A DNA stretch of 55,796 nt, from contig JAAZMK010000072.1 in NCBI GenBank assembly GCA_012798865.1, forward strand, positions 1 to 55,796, written 5' to 3'. Within the stretch, counting starts at the first letter, position 1; every line of letters starts with the position of its first letter. Shown here in pieces: positions 35,308-43,506 of this stretch. Position numbers and translations under genes: made by a program. This stretch comes from Clostridiaceae bacterium (lineage in GTDB: Bacteria; Bacillota; Clostridia; Saccharofermentanales; DTU023). The notes beneath the pieces are model-generated. The model did no database searches. It saw only the letters and a program-made list of their open reading frames with translations, and was not told where the DNA came from.

Positions 35308-35712
35308 TTTGCCTCCTCATCGGAAAATCAATGATTATCAGGATGTTGTCGCCATGTATCTGAGTCGGGTGTGATTATTCTGCTCCCAATTAGGAAAGTA
35401 CGCACAAATCTCATCCAAACGATCGTTAACGCATCGACCATTGTCCCGGTGATTTTCCTTTCATTGAAAAGAGTATCAAAACGCCCAAAAGAGACAGTAT
35501 TTCAAGCGTTTTTTGAGATAATTTATTATATCATGAGTTTCAGGAGTGAACAAATCATTTCAATTATTTTCAGTTCTTTGAAAGACCACAAGAAATAGAG
35601 GTCGATAGTCAAGTTTCTTTTGGTAACATAATAAAGGGCTGCACCTTATATTTACATTAATATAAACGCGAGCAACAAAAATAAGCACCGATCGGAAGGG
35701 AAGCAAATCACT
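35308..35712. promoter_or_regulatory. Divergent intergenic region between deoC and nagA
   Basis: 405 bp with no convincing gene. It must hold the promoters of both operons. The clearest element is the inverted repeat TTATATT-N6-AATATAA (35646-35665), close to the nagA start, which may be an operator. AT-rich stretches such as TTTATTATATCATG (35520-35533) could provide -10 elements but no good -35 was found for either side. TTTGCAAA, the repeat at the nanE promoter, is absent here. Confidence 0.5.
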
Positions 35713-36834
35713 ATGACGGTCTTATCGAATCTCAGACTCTTTGACGGTACGCGTTTTCTTGATGAGACGGCGATCTCTTTTGACAACGGTACGATCACGG
35801 CGCTCGGCACTATGACGGACGGCATCGATATGGGCGGACGTCTGCTCTCTCCCGGATTGATCGATCTTCATATGCACGGTCAAATGGGCGAAGATAACAT
35901 GCGTCCGGGCGGGACGACGCGCATCGCGACCACACAGCCGCAATTCGGCGTCACATCCTTTTGCCCGACCTCCGTCACCGATTCGGACGAGCAAACACGC
36001 GTTTTTCTGGAAAATGTACGCCAAGCGATGGAATCAGCGCAGGGCGCGCGCGTCTTGGGCGCATATTTGGAAGGACCTTATCTCGATCATGATTTACGCG
36101 GTGTCCACGACGAGCGCTTCCTGAAGGAGCCGTCCGTTTCCGATTACCGCGCGCTCGTTGAAGGTTACGAAGACCTGATCGTTCGCGTTACGCTCGCACC
36201 TGAAAAAAATGGCGGTATGGAGTTGGTGCGTTTTCTTGCCGATCAGGGAATTACCGTGTCGATCGGACACTCGGCTGCCACTGCCGACGAAACGGCGGAG
36301 GCTGTCAGGCTCGGCGTGAGTACGACGACACACACATTTAACGCCATGCCCGCGCTCCATCACCGACAGCCCGGCGTTCTCGGTGTCGCTCTGACCCATC
36401 CCGATCTCAAAGCGGAATTCGTCGCGGATATGGTTCATATACATCCTCTTATCGTGAAACTGATCTACCTTGCCAAGGGTGCGGAAGGTTGTTTCTACTG
36501 TACGGATTCCATGGAAGCAGCCGGAATGCGGGACGGCATTTACCGCCTTGGCAATGGGGCGGTCTCCGTGCAAGACGGCATCGCGCGGAAAGGTGAACGG
36601 TTGGCGGGAAGCACGCTCACAATGGATCGGGGTCTTCGTCTTCTTGTCGAAGAGGCGGACATTCCCCTGCATGACGCGCTGCGCATGGGAACTCGCAACC
36701 CCGCTGACGTCATCGGTCGCCCCGATCTCGGACGCCTTGTTCCCGGTGCCAAAGCTGATTTCGTACTTTGGGATGATGCGCTTCATGTCGAGGCTACGTA
36801 TATTGAAGGTCGCTGTTTCTATCGTGCCGACTGA
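35713..36834 (+). CDS. nagA: N-acetylglucosamine-6-phosphate deacetylase
   Basis: 373 residues. It removes acetate from GlcNAc-6-P, giving GlcN-6-P. The amidohydrolase barrel is seen with GLIDLHMHG (His53, His55), LEGPYLD (Glu120, metal ligand), SIGHSAAT (His186), THTFNAM (His207) and the catalytic Asp265 in YCTDSMEAAG. Length is normal. The ribosome site is weak (GGAAGGGAAG). It is alone on the plus strand, divergent from the deoC operon. It links functionally to NanE. No nagB (GlcN-6-P deaminase) lies in the window. Confidence 0.94.
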   Translation: MTVLSNLRLFDGTRFLDETAISFDNGTITALGTMTDGIDMGGRLLSPGLIDLHMHGQMGEDNMRPGGTTRIATTQPQFGVTSFCPTSVTDSDEQTRVFLENVRQAMESAQGARVLGAYLEGPYLDHDLRGVHDERFLKEPSVSDYRALVEGYEDLIVRVTLAPEKNGGMELVRFLADQGITVSIGHSAATADETAEAVRLGVSTTTHTFNAMPALHHRQPGVLGVALTHPDLKAEFVADMVHIHPLIVKLIYLAKGAEGCFYCTDSMEAAGMRDGIYRLGNGAVSVQDGIARKGERLAGSTLTMDRGLRLLVEEADIPLHDALRMGTRNPADVIGRPDLGRLVPGAKADFVLWDDALHVEATYIEGRCFYRAD

Positions 36835-36916
36835 ACTTTAATTTAAACTGATTGATTAACTGTCTAGAATAGTTGAATCCGGTTTCGTCAGCTCGAGACG
36901 GGAGAGAGGGTAAGTG

Positions 36917-36925
36917 TGGTAGAAT
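36917..36925 (+). promoter_or_regulatory. Extended -10 promoter candidate for tig
   Basis: TGGTAGAAT, an extended -10 element, 46 bases before the tig start. The -35 region is poor. Confidence 0.4.
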
Positions 36926-36970
36926 ACTTTAGCTTTAACGCATACAGGATTTTACCGTAGGAGGACGAAT

Positions 36971-38350
36971 ATGACGTCACAGAAGGTTCAAGAAGAGAAT
37001 AGAACGATCAAGTTCGCGGTCGAAGTACCGGCGGATGAATTTAAAAAATCGCTCCAAGCCGCCCATCGGAAACTGGCTAAGCATTTCCAAGTCCCGGGGT
37101 TTCGCAAGGGCAAGGTTCCTTATCCGATCGTGGTCAATCATTATGGCGAGAGCGTTCTCTATGACGACGCGCTTGAAGAAGCGTTGCCGAAAGTTTACGA
37201 AGAGCTGCTCGCTCAGCATGAGATAGAGCCATATTCGGATCCGAGATTCAATATCCGTGAAATTGGCGGAAGTGTCGGGTTAAAGCTTGACATCAGCGTC
37301 GCCCTTAAACCGGTGATCGAGCTCGGCGAGTATGAGGGACTCGAGGCGTACCGACCCCCCATCGAGATCGACGACGAGGAAATCGATCAAGAGATTGAAA
37401 CCGCTCGCATGCGCGTGGCGCGCCTCGTGCCGATCAAAGATCGACCGATCCAAGAAGGTGACCACGTCACCATCGATTACACGGGTTTGAAAGACGATGT
37501 GCCCTTTGACGGAGGAACGGCGACAGGGCATAAATTGGAGATCGGTTCCGGCTCTTTCATTCCGGGATTTGAGGAAGGATTGGTCGGACGCATGGTGGGC
37601 GGTACACTCGATCTACCGCTTACGTTTCCCGAAGAATACCACGCGGAAGAACTCGCAGGCGAAGATGTCATCTTTTCCGTTACGATTCATGAAGCGCTTG
37701 AACGGGAGATCCCGGAGCTCAATGACGATTTTGTCCATGATGTCAGCGAGAAGAGCGATACGGTCGAAGAGTATCGTGAGGAGATCAGACAACAACTTGA
37801 GAATAAGAAAGCAGAGGAAGCAGACCGCGTCTATGACGACGGAATCATCGGCGCTATCGTTAAAAGTTCAAAGGTCGAACTGTCGGATCTTATGGTCGAC
37901 GATGAAGTCGAAAGCAGGATTGAACAGCAACAGAGACAGTTTTCTATGTACGGGATTAATTTCACGGACTTTTTGCGGTACTCCGGACAGACGATCGAGG
38001 ACTACAAAAACTCGCAGTCGGCAAATGTGCGGCGCATGCTTGAGAGTTCATGGGTCTTGAACGCCGTGCGCGAGCGCGAGCATGAGCGGATCGAAGTGTC
38101 CGACGAAGAGTTTGAAGAGAGCGTCAGGGAGGCAGCGGAAGACGCCGGCATCACTGAAGAACTCTATGAGGGGCAATACCTCAAAACTGATTACGACCGT
38201 GATCGATTCCGGCATGAACTGGAGATGAAAAAACTGCTCAGCTGGTTGCGCGAAGTCAGCGTGGTGACCGATGTCGAGCCCGAGCCTGACGAAGAACCGG
38301 AAGAAACGGAAGATTTGGCGGAAGAAGAGGAAGGCAGCAATCTCGCTTAA
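36971..38350 (+). CDS. tig: Trigger factor (ribosome-associated chaperone and prolyl isomerase)
   Basis: 459 residues, RBS GTAGGAGGACG. The ribosome-binding loop is GFRKGKVP (43-50). The FKBP-like domain spans about 155-245, with IDYTGLKDDVPFDGG and SGSFIPGFEEGLVGRMVGG. The C-terminal helical chaperone arms follow, and the tail is very acidic (EPEPDEEPEETEDLAEEEEG). It binds nascent chains at the ribosome exit. The order tig-clpP-clpX is common in bacteria. Confidence 0.96.
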   Translation: MTSQKVQEENRTIKFAVEVPADEFKKSLQAAHRKLAKHFQVPGFRKGKVPYPIVVNHYGESVLYDDALEEALPKVYEELLAQHEIEPYSDPRFNIREIGGSVGLKLDISVALKPVIELGEYEGLEAYRPPIEIDDEEIDQEIETARMRVARLVPIKDRPIQEGDHVTIDYTGLKDDVPFDGGTATGHKLEIGSGSFIPGFEEGLVGRMVGGTLDLPLTFPEEYHAEELAGEDVIFSVTIHEALEREIPELNDDFVHDVSEKSDTVEEYREEIRQQLENKKAEEADRVYDDGIIGAIVKSSKVELSDLMVDDEVESRIEQQQRQFSMYGINFTDFLRYSGQTIEDYKNSQSANVRRMLESSWVLNAVREREHERIEVSDEEFEESVREAAEDAGITEELYEGQYLKTDYDRDRFRHELEMKKLLSWLREVSVVTDVEPEPDEEPEETEDLAEEEEGSNLA

Positions 38351-38366
38351 GTCCATGCCTTAAGCG
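38344..38366 (+). terminator. Hairpin at the end of tig
   Basis: CGCTTAAG (38344-38351) and CTTAAGCG (38359-38366) form a perfect 8-bp stem covering the tig stop codon, followed by TTTC. It may be a weak terminator or a processing site between tig and clpP. Confidence 0.4.
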
Positions 38367-38465
38367 TTTCCGCTGAACGATATGTTTTGCTGGAGACCGA
38401 AGAGAGAATGGAACACCGTAAAGAAAGAGGATATGACTACTTTTGATATCGGAGGTCACAATAGA

Positions 38466-39083
38466 ATGAATACTTTTGAAAAAAACAATCACGTGGATAT
38501 GAATCTCGTTCCGATGGTCATCGAGCAGACAAACCGCGGAGAGCGTTCGTACGATATTTTTTCGAGGCTGTTGAAAGAACGCATCGTGATTTTAAGCGAT
38601 TCTGTCAACAACGTGACGGCGAATCTCATCGTTGCTCAGCTTCTATTTCTTGAGGCGGAGGATCCGAATAAGGATATTCAGTTCTACATCAACAGTCCCG
38701 GCGGCGAAGTGTCGGCAGGGCTCATGATTTATGACACGATGCAGTACATCAAGCCGGATGTGCAGACGATTTGCATGGGTATGGCGGCAAGCATGGGCGC
38801 TTTTCTCGTGGCGGCAGGAGCGAAAGGCAAGCGATTTGCGCTTCCCAACGCTGATTTGATGATTCATCAGCCGTCGGGCGGCGCCCAAGGACAGGCGACG
38901 GACATTACCATTGCCGCCGAGTATATTCTCAAGCTGAAGCAGAGACTCAATCGCATTCTCGCCGAGCACACGGGACAACCGATCGAGGTGATCGAACGCG
39001 ATACGGATCGCGACACATGGCTTTCGGCGGAGCAGGCAATCGAATACGGCTTGATCGACAAGATTATGAGCAAGCGTGAGTAA
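38466..39083 (+). CDS. clpP: ATP-dependent Clp protease proteolytic subunit
   Basis: 205 residues from the ATG at 38466, chosen for GGAGG ten bases upstream and because the family starts at MNLVP-type sequence a few residues later; two earlier in-frame ATGs (38382, 38433) exist. Catalytic triad Ser109 (GMAASMGAF), His134 (LMIHQPSGG) and Asp183 (DTDRDTWLS). INSPGGEVSAGLMIYDTM is the usual oxyanion-strand block. It forms the 14-mer chamber served by ClpX, encoded next. Confidence 0.96.
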   Translation: MNTFEKNNHVDMNLVPMVIEQTNRGERSYDIFSRLLKERIVILSDSVNNVTANLIVAQLLFLEAEDPNKDIQFYINSPGGEVSAGLMIYDTMQYIKPDVQTICMGMAASMGAFLVAAGAKGKRFALPNADLMIHQPSGGAQGQATDITIAAEYILKLKQRLNRILAEHTGQPIEVIERDTDRDTWLSAEQAIEYGLIDKIMSKRE

Positions 39084-39128
39084 TACGTGAACGCAGGCGA
39101 CCATTGCGATTTCTCGGAGGAAAGTTGA

Positions 39129-40427
39129 ATGTCTGATAGAAAAGATAATGACAGGTCCGGTACCTTGTACTGCTCCTTTTGCGGCAAAACAGAGGATCAA
39201 GTGGAGCAGCTGATCACGGGTCCCGGTGTCTGCATCTGCAATGAATGTGTCATGCTCTGCGACGCGATGCTCAATGAAACTCCGATGTTCCGCCATTCGA
39301 ATCCGAAAGGCGATCGGTCGGAGGAGATGAACTTGTTGACACCGCAGCAGATCAAGGAAAAACTCGATGAGTACGTGATTGGTCAGGACGACGCGAAGAA
39401 AACGCTCGCCGTCTCCGTCTATAACCATTATAAGCGCGTCTACGCCGACTACATCGAAGATGAAGATGACGGTGTGGATTTGGCGAAGAGCAACATTATG
39501 TTTTTGGGACCGACAGGTTCAGGCAAAACACTTTTGGCGCAGACGCTCGCGCGGATCTTGCACGTTCCTTTCGCCATTGCCGATGCGACGGCTCTCACGG
39601 AAGCCGGATATGTCGGTGAGGATGTCGAGAATATTCTCCTGCGTCTCATACAGAATGCTGATTATGACATTGCTCTCGCAGAACAGGGCATCATCTATAT
39701 CGATGAAATTGATAAGATCACGCGTCGCTCCGACAATCCGTCGATCACGCGCGATGTCAGCGGAGAAGGTGTCCAACAGGCGTTGCTGAAGATTCTCGAG
39801 GGAACGGTGGCGAACGTGCCTCCACAGGGCGGACGTAAGCATCCGCATCAGGAATTTATTCAGATCGATACGACGAATATTCTGTTCATTTTAGGCGGAG
39901 CTTTTGACGGTATCGATAAGATCGTACGCGATCGAATAGGTCAAAAATCGATCGGTTTCGGCGCGGAGATCGAAGGCACAAACAAGATGGAAAACAAAGA
40001 GCTTTTCTCGCATTTGTTGCCGGAAGATTTACTGAAGTTCGGACTGATTCCCGAATTTATCGGTCGCGTTCCCGTAGTCGTTGCGCTGGAAGACCTCGAC
40101 CAACAGGCGCTTGTGCGTATCTTGCAGGAGCCGAAAAATGCGTTGCTGAAACAGTACAAAAAACTGATGCGTTTCGATGATGTGGAACTCATTTTTCATG
40201 ACGACGCCGTTCAGGAAATCGCCAAGGAGGCGATCGCGCTGAAGACAGGCGCGAGGGGATTGAGAACCATTCTCGAGCGCTTAATGCTCGATATCATGTA
40301 TGATGTTCCCTCTTGTGGCGATGTCCAACAAGTGATCGTAACGAAGGCGAGTGTGAAAGGTGAAGAGCGACCGATTCTTGTGCATCGCGTCGAGCAGGCG
40401 GAAAAACGCGAGGTCAGCAATGCATAA
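39129..40427 (+). CDS. clpX: ATP-dependent Clp protease ATP-binding subunit ClpX
   Basis: 432 residues, RBS TCGGAGGAAAG. The N-terminal zinc finger has Cys15, Cys18, Cys37 and Cys40. Walker A is GPTGSGKT, the pore loop region is GYVGEDVENILLRLI, Walker B is GIIYIDEIDK, and the RKH-like loop is in GGRKHPHQEF. The IGF-type loop for ClpP docking is GQKSIGFGAEI. Unfolds tagged proteins and feeds them to ClpP. 45 bases after clpP. Confidence 0.97.
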   Translation: MSDRKDNDRSGTLYCSFCGKTEDQVEQLITGPGVCICNECVMLCDAMLNETPMFRHSNPKGDRSEEMNLLTPQQIKEKLDEYVIGQDDAKKTLAVSVYNHYKRVYADYIEDEDDGVDLAKSNIMFLGPTGSGKTLLAQTLARILHVPFAIADATALTEAGYVGEDVENILLRLIQNADYDIALAEQGIIYIDEIDKITRRSDNPSITRDVSGEGVQQALLKILEGTVANVPPQGGRKHPHQEFIQIDTTNILFILGGAFDGIDKIVRDRIGQKSIGFGAEIEGTNKMENKELFSHLLPEDLLKFGLIPEFIGRVPVVVALEDLDQQALVRILQEPKNALLKQYKKLMRFDDVELIFHDDAVQEIAKEAIALKTGARGLRTILERLMLDIMYDVPSCGDVQQVIVTKASVKGEERPILVHRVEQAEKREVSNA

Positions 40428-40463
40428 AGCGATATATAACGCCCGCTTTGACTGTTATTGACG

Positions 40464-40491
40464 AAAAAAGCCGGAGAATCACCGGCTTTTT
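40464..40491 (+). terminator. Terminator after clpX
   Basis: AAAAAAGCCGG-AGAATCA-CCGGCTTTTT: a clean GC stem with a T-run, 37 bases past the clpX stop. Confidence 0.88.
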
Positions 40492-40549
40492 CCTTCGTCG
40501 CGGAACATACGATGTTGTCGTTATCAGTCTATGACAGAGGGCAACAATC

Positions 40550-41539
40550 GTGGGAGCAGAAAACGAAGGAAATATGGTCGTGGCGGCACTTGGGGATGAA
40601 TGGTGTGTAGGTGGCAAAGAGCACAGGATGACCGTTTTGGGTGATGGACGGCGTGTAGCCGTGAAGCCAGAGTATGAATGTGCCGATCCGCGCATCGCTA
40701 GACTGCTTTACGACGTACGTTCGCCCTTTTTGCCGAGATGTCTCGGCCTGACATCTCCCGAGAGAGGAGATGGCGTCGTTTGGAGGGGCGAAAGGAACTC
40801 GATATTCTCTGTGCAAGAGTGTCTAGATACTCGCTTTTTAGAGGGGCGCGAACCGCTGCCTTTTCTAGAATGCTATCCATCGCCCGCTGTGCCTTCAATT
40901 GTTTTTGAATGGGTTGACGGACAAACGATGCGCGATATCGAAAAAAGTGCATTGTCGTCGACACGATTAGAAAAATGGTTCGACGATATCCTTGACGGTC
41001 TGGCGTGGCTCAGCCGATGTGCCGGCAACCCGATTGCCCATCTCGATATTTCGCCGGATAACATCGTCATCGCGCAGTCGGGCGATGCCTTGCTGATTGA
41101 TTTTTCCGGCGCGCGCGTGCTCGATGGCTGTGCCCGAGCGCCCGAGGCATCACGTATTTACAAGGAAGGTTATGCGGCGCCGGAAATCTTTCTGGGCGAT
41201 CTTTTGCCTGAAAGTGACTTGTATGCGCTTGCCAAGTCAATCCTTTCCGTTTGGTGCGATGAATCGGCGAAGACATTGACTCATTCCTCAATAAGGGGAG
41301 CTTTATGCAAACTTGACCTGCCATTTTCCGAGAGATTGCGATGCTGCCTGTCTGATGATCCGGTGGTGAGGCGCGATGCACTGCGCGATTGTTCGTTGAA
41401 ACCGGTCACGGAGGAAAGACAGCTTCAATGCATAAAATGTGAACCGGATCAAATGCCGACCCGCGATGATGATCCGTGCCCCTATTCACTTGCTACGTGT
41501 CCGTTTCTTGAAGTCGCAGATATCATTTGCGGCGAGTAG
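40550..41539 (+). CDS. Atypical protein-kinase-like protein
   Basis: 329 residues from a GTG at 40550; an ATG at 40574 with AAGGA is also possible. Protein kinase landmarks are visible: VAVK (Lys39), a catalytic loop HLDISPDN (Asp166, Asn171) in place of HRDxKxxN, IDFSGAR in place of DFG (Asp184), and AAPE (210-212) after the activation segment. A Gly-rich loop is not evident near the N-terminus. No membrane helix or PASTA domain follows, unlike PrkC. The C-terminus instead carries a Cys-rich piece, CIKC (294-297) and CPYSLATC (310-317). Lone gene between clpX and folD, behind a terminator. Substrate and activity are unknown. Confidence 0.75.
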   Translation: MGAENEGNMVVAALGDEWCVGGKEHRMTVLGDGRRVAVKPEYECADPRIARLLYDVRSPFLPRCLGLTSPERGDGVVWRGERNSIFSVQECLDTRFLEGREPLPFLECYPSPAVPSIVFEWVDGQTMRDIEKSALSSTRLEKWFDDILDGLAWLSRCAGNPIAHLDISPDNIVIAQSGDALLIDFSGARVLDGCARAPEASRIYKEGYAAPEIFLGDLLPESDLYALAKSILSVWCDESAKTLTHSSIRGALCKLDLPFSERLRCCLSDDPVVRRDALRDCSLKPVTEERQLQCIKCEPDQMPTRDDDPCPYSLATCPFLEVADIICGE

Positions 41540-41564
41540 TTTGTCGTCAATGCTTCAAGATTCA

Positions 41565-41573
41565 TGCTAAGAT
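41565..41573 (+). promoter_or_regulatory. Extended -10 promoter candidate for folD
   Basis: TGCTAAGAT, 42 bases before the folD start, without a good -35. Confidence 0.35.
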
Positions 41574-41615
41574 AAAGTCAACACTTGAATTGGATTACGA
41601 CACAAGGAGAAAGAC

Positions 41616-42470
41616 ATGGCGAATATTTTGCTTGGTAAAGACGTCGCGGATAAGGCGACCGAGTTGCTGATTGAGCGTGTGGAGAAGCTGAAGGCAAAAG
41701 GTATTGAGCCGACTTTGGCGATCGTTCGTGTTGGAGAGAATGAAGACGATCTCTCTTATGAGCGTGGCGCTTTAAAAAGAGCGGAGAGAGTGGGCGTCAA
41801 GGTGGATGTTCGTGTTCTGCCGATCGATATTTCTCAAGCCGCTATTGAGAAAGAACTCGAAATGATTAACTATGACGCATCGATTCACGGGTGTCTTCTT
41901 TTCCGTCCTCTGCCGAAACATCTCAACGAGAAGAAGGTCTGCGATACTCTTCGTCCCGAGAAAGACGTCGACGGCATCACGTCGGCCTCGATGGCGGGCA
42001 TCTTTATGGGAGTCGACACCGGTTTTGCGCCTTGCACGGCGGAGGCGGCGATGGCGGTATTGAAGCATAATGACATTCCGATTAAAGGAGCGCGAGCCAT
42101 CGTGATCGGGCGCAGTCTTGTGATCGGGAAACCCGTCGCGATGATGCTCCTCAAGGAGAACGCAACAGTGACCACATGCCATACGCGCACCGTGGACTTG
42201 CCCGGCGTGACGCGAGAAGGCGACATCATCATTGCCTGTGCGGGTGTGGCGGAGATGGTGACGGCTGAGCACGTGAAGCCGGGTCAGACCATCATCGATG
42301 TCGGGATCAATTTCACGGATGACGGGCGCCTCGTCGGCGATGTCGCATTCGATGAGGTGGAACCCATCGTGGAAAACATTACGCCGGTGCCGCGCGGAGT
42401 CGGGTCTGTGACGACGACGATCCTGATGCAGCACGTTGTCGAGGCTGCTGAAAGGGCTTCCACGGCGTAG
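41616..42470 (+). CDS. folD: Methylenetetrahydrofolate dehydrogenase/cyclohydrolase
   Basis: 284 residues, RBS AAGGAGAAAG. FolD oxidises 5,10-methylene-THF to methenyl-THF and hydrolyses it to 10-formyl-THF in the cytoplasm. Family blocks: RVGENEDDLSYERGALKRAE, LFRPLPKHLNE, KDVDGITSASMAGIFMG, GARAIVIGRSLVIGKPVAMML (dinucleotide binding), and PVPRGVGSVTTTIL near the end. In the common sequence the first block reads DPASxxYvxxKxKxxx. Here the usual active-site Lys is not in its normal context (YERGALKRAE), so the exact catalytic residue should be aligned. Plus-strand gene just before rpmH. Confidence 0.92.
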   Translation: MANILLGKDVADKATELLIERVEKLKAKGIEPTLAIVRVGENEDDLSYERGALKRAERVGVKVDVRVLPIDISQAAIEKELEMINYDASIHGCLLFRPLPKHLNEKKVCDTLRPEKDVDGITSASMAGIFMGVDTGFAPCTAEAAMAVLKHNDIPIKGARAIVIGRSLVIGKPVAMMLLKENATVTTCHTRTVDLPGVTREGDIIIACAGVAEMVTAEHVKPGQTIIDVGINFTDDGRLVGDVAFDEVEPIVENITPVPRGVGSVTTTILMQHVVEAAERASTA

Positions 42471-42482
42471 TTCGGAGTTATG

Positions 42483-42512
42483 TTGACGCAGAGGTTGTTC
42501 TTTCAGTATAAT
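42483..42512 (+). promoter_or_regulatory. Promoter of the rpmH operon
   Basis: TTGACG (42483-42488), an 18-bp spacer and a perfect TATAAT (42507-42512), 74 bases before rpmH. No DnaA-box-like TTATCCACA was seen in this 115-bp gap. Confidence 0.75.
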
Positions 42513-42585
42513 TTTAACGTTATGCCTACATACAAACGGATCATTGTCCATTAAATAATAAATTAACCTAGTTTAGGGGGAATAT

Positions 42586-42720
42586 ATGAAGCGCACCTAT
42601 CAACCGAAGCGCAAGCAACGCTCGCGTGAACACGGTTTCAGAAAAAGAATGCGAACAAAAGCCGGACGCAACATATTGAAAAGACGCAGGCTTAAGGGTC
42701 GCAGCAGAATCTCGCTGTAA
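42586..42720 (+). CDS. rpmH: Ribosomal protein bL34
   Basis: 44 residues, starting MKRTYQPKRKQRSREHGFR, with the usual Arg/Lys-rich course and the ending RRRLKGRSRISL. RBS AGGGGGAA. It is the shortest gene of the cluster and a standard large-subunit ribosomal protein. The rnpA start follows within four bases, so the two are coupled. Confidence 0.97.
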   Translation: MKRTYQPKRKQRSREHGFRKRMRTKAGRNILKRRRLKGRSRISL

Positions 42721-42723
42721 TTG

Positions 42724-43095
42724 ATGTTATCGAAGACGGCGAGCGCTGATCGTTTAAAGCACAACCGTGATTTTTCCCGTGTTTATCGATATGGAAAATG
42801 TTACAGAGGTCGTTGGCTCAGTCTTCATGTCAATAAGAGGCGTGGGGCTCAGTCGATTGCGAATCCGCGTGTCGGATTTGCAGTGAGTCGCTCCGTTCGC
42901 GGGGCCGTTCAACGGAACAGAGTCAAGCGATTGCTGCGTGAATCTTTTCGCCTTAGACATGTCGACTTGATACCGGGTTTTGATCTTATTGTGACGAATC
43001 GTTGGAAACACGCGGTGGAACCGGCATTGAGCGCTTTAATCGAAGAGATGGATCGACTCCTGATTGAATCGGGCGTCGGCAGACCGCCGGTGTGA
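42724..43095 (+). CDS. rnpA: Ribonuclease P protein component
   Basis: 123 residues from the ATG at 42724; a TTG directly before it would add one residue. RnpA binds the RNase P RNA and helps mature the 5' end of tRNAs. Typical blocks: LKHNRDFSRVYRYGK, NPRVGFAVSRSV, and RNRVKRLLRESFR, the RNR motif that contacts RNA. It has no Shine-Dalgarno of its own beyond the end of rpmH and probably depends on translation of that gene. Confidence 0.95.
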   Translation: MLSKTASADRLKHNRDFSRVYRYGKCYRGRWLSLHVNKRRGAQSIANPRVGFAVSRSVRGAVQRNRVKRLLRESFRLRHVDLIPGFDLIVTNRWKHAVEPALSALIEEMDRLLIESGVGRPPV

Positions 43096-43122
43096 CTCGC
43101 TGAGTCCGGAGGTTGCTGATCG

Positions 43123-43506
43123 ATGCGAAATAGCGTACACAATCACAGAACAGATGACTCCGGCGCGGATGTGTCGGTGTTGACACGCGATCAAATGCGA
43201 AAGCCGTCTGTTGCGGTTTCCTGCTTGCTGTATCTGATCAGTTTTTATCAACGTTTTATATCTGTGGGAACCCCGGGATGCTGTCGGTTCGATCCCACCT
43301 GCTCCGTCTATGCCGCTGAGGCAATTCGTCGACATGGGGCGCTTAAAGGTGGGGGTCTTGCGATATGGCGAATCCTGCGATGCAATCCATTTTGCCGGGG
43401 AGGATACGATCCCGTTCCCGACAAAAAATCAAATGACCATTCCGCGCAAAGAACGTCTGACAGGTTTGACGGTAGAGGGCGGAAGGCAAGAAAAGAGGCG
43501 ACATGA
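43123..43506 (+). CDS. yidD: Membrane protein insertion efficiency factor YidD
   Basis: 127 residues with GGAGG ten bases before the ATG. The family core is CCRFDPTCSVYAAEAIRRHG, followed by RILRCNPFCRGGYDPVP, with the conserved Cys residues. About 30 residues precede the core and a basic, disordered tail follows, a little longer than the usual 70-90 residues. A later ATG at 43195 would give the standard length but lacks a good ribosome site. Overlaps yidC by 4 bases. Confidence 0.92.
   Translation: MRNSVHNHRTDDSGADVSVLTRDQMRKPSVAVSCLLYLISFYQRFISVGTPGCCRFDPTCSVYAAEAIRRHGALKGGGLAIWRILRCNPFCRGGYDPVPDKKSNDHSAQRTSDRFDGRGRKARKEAT

Noticed and set aside
35371..35598. 75-residue frame between deoC and nagA
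   Set aside because: No ribosome site, low-complexity composition and no family character. It lies where promoters are expected.
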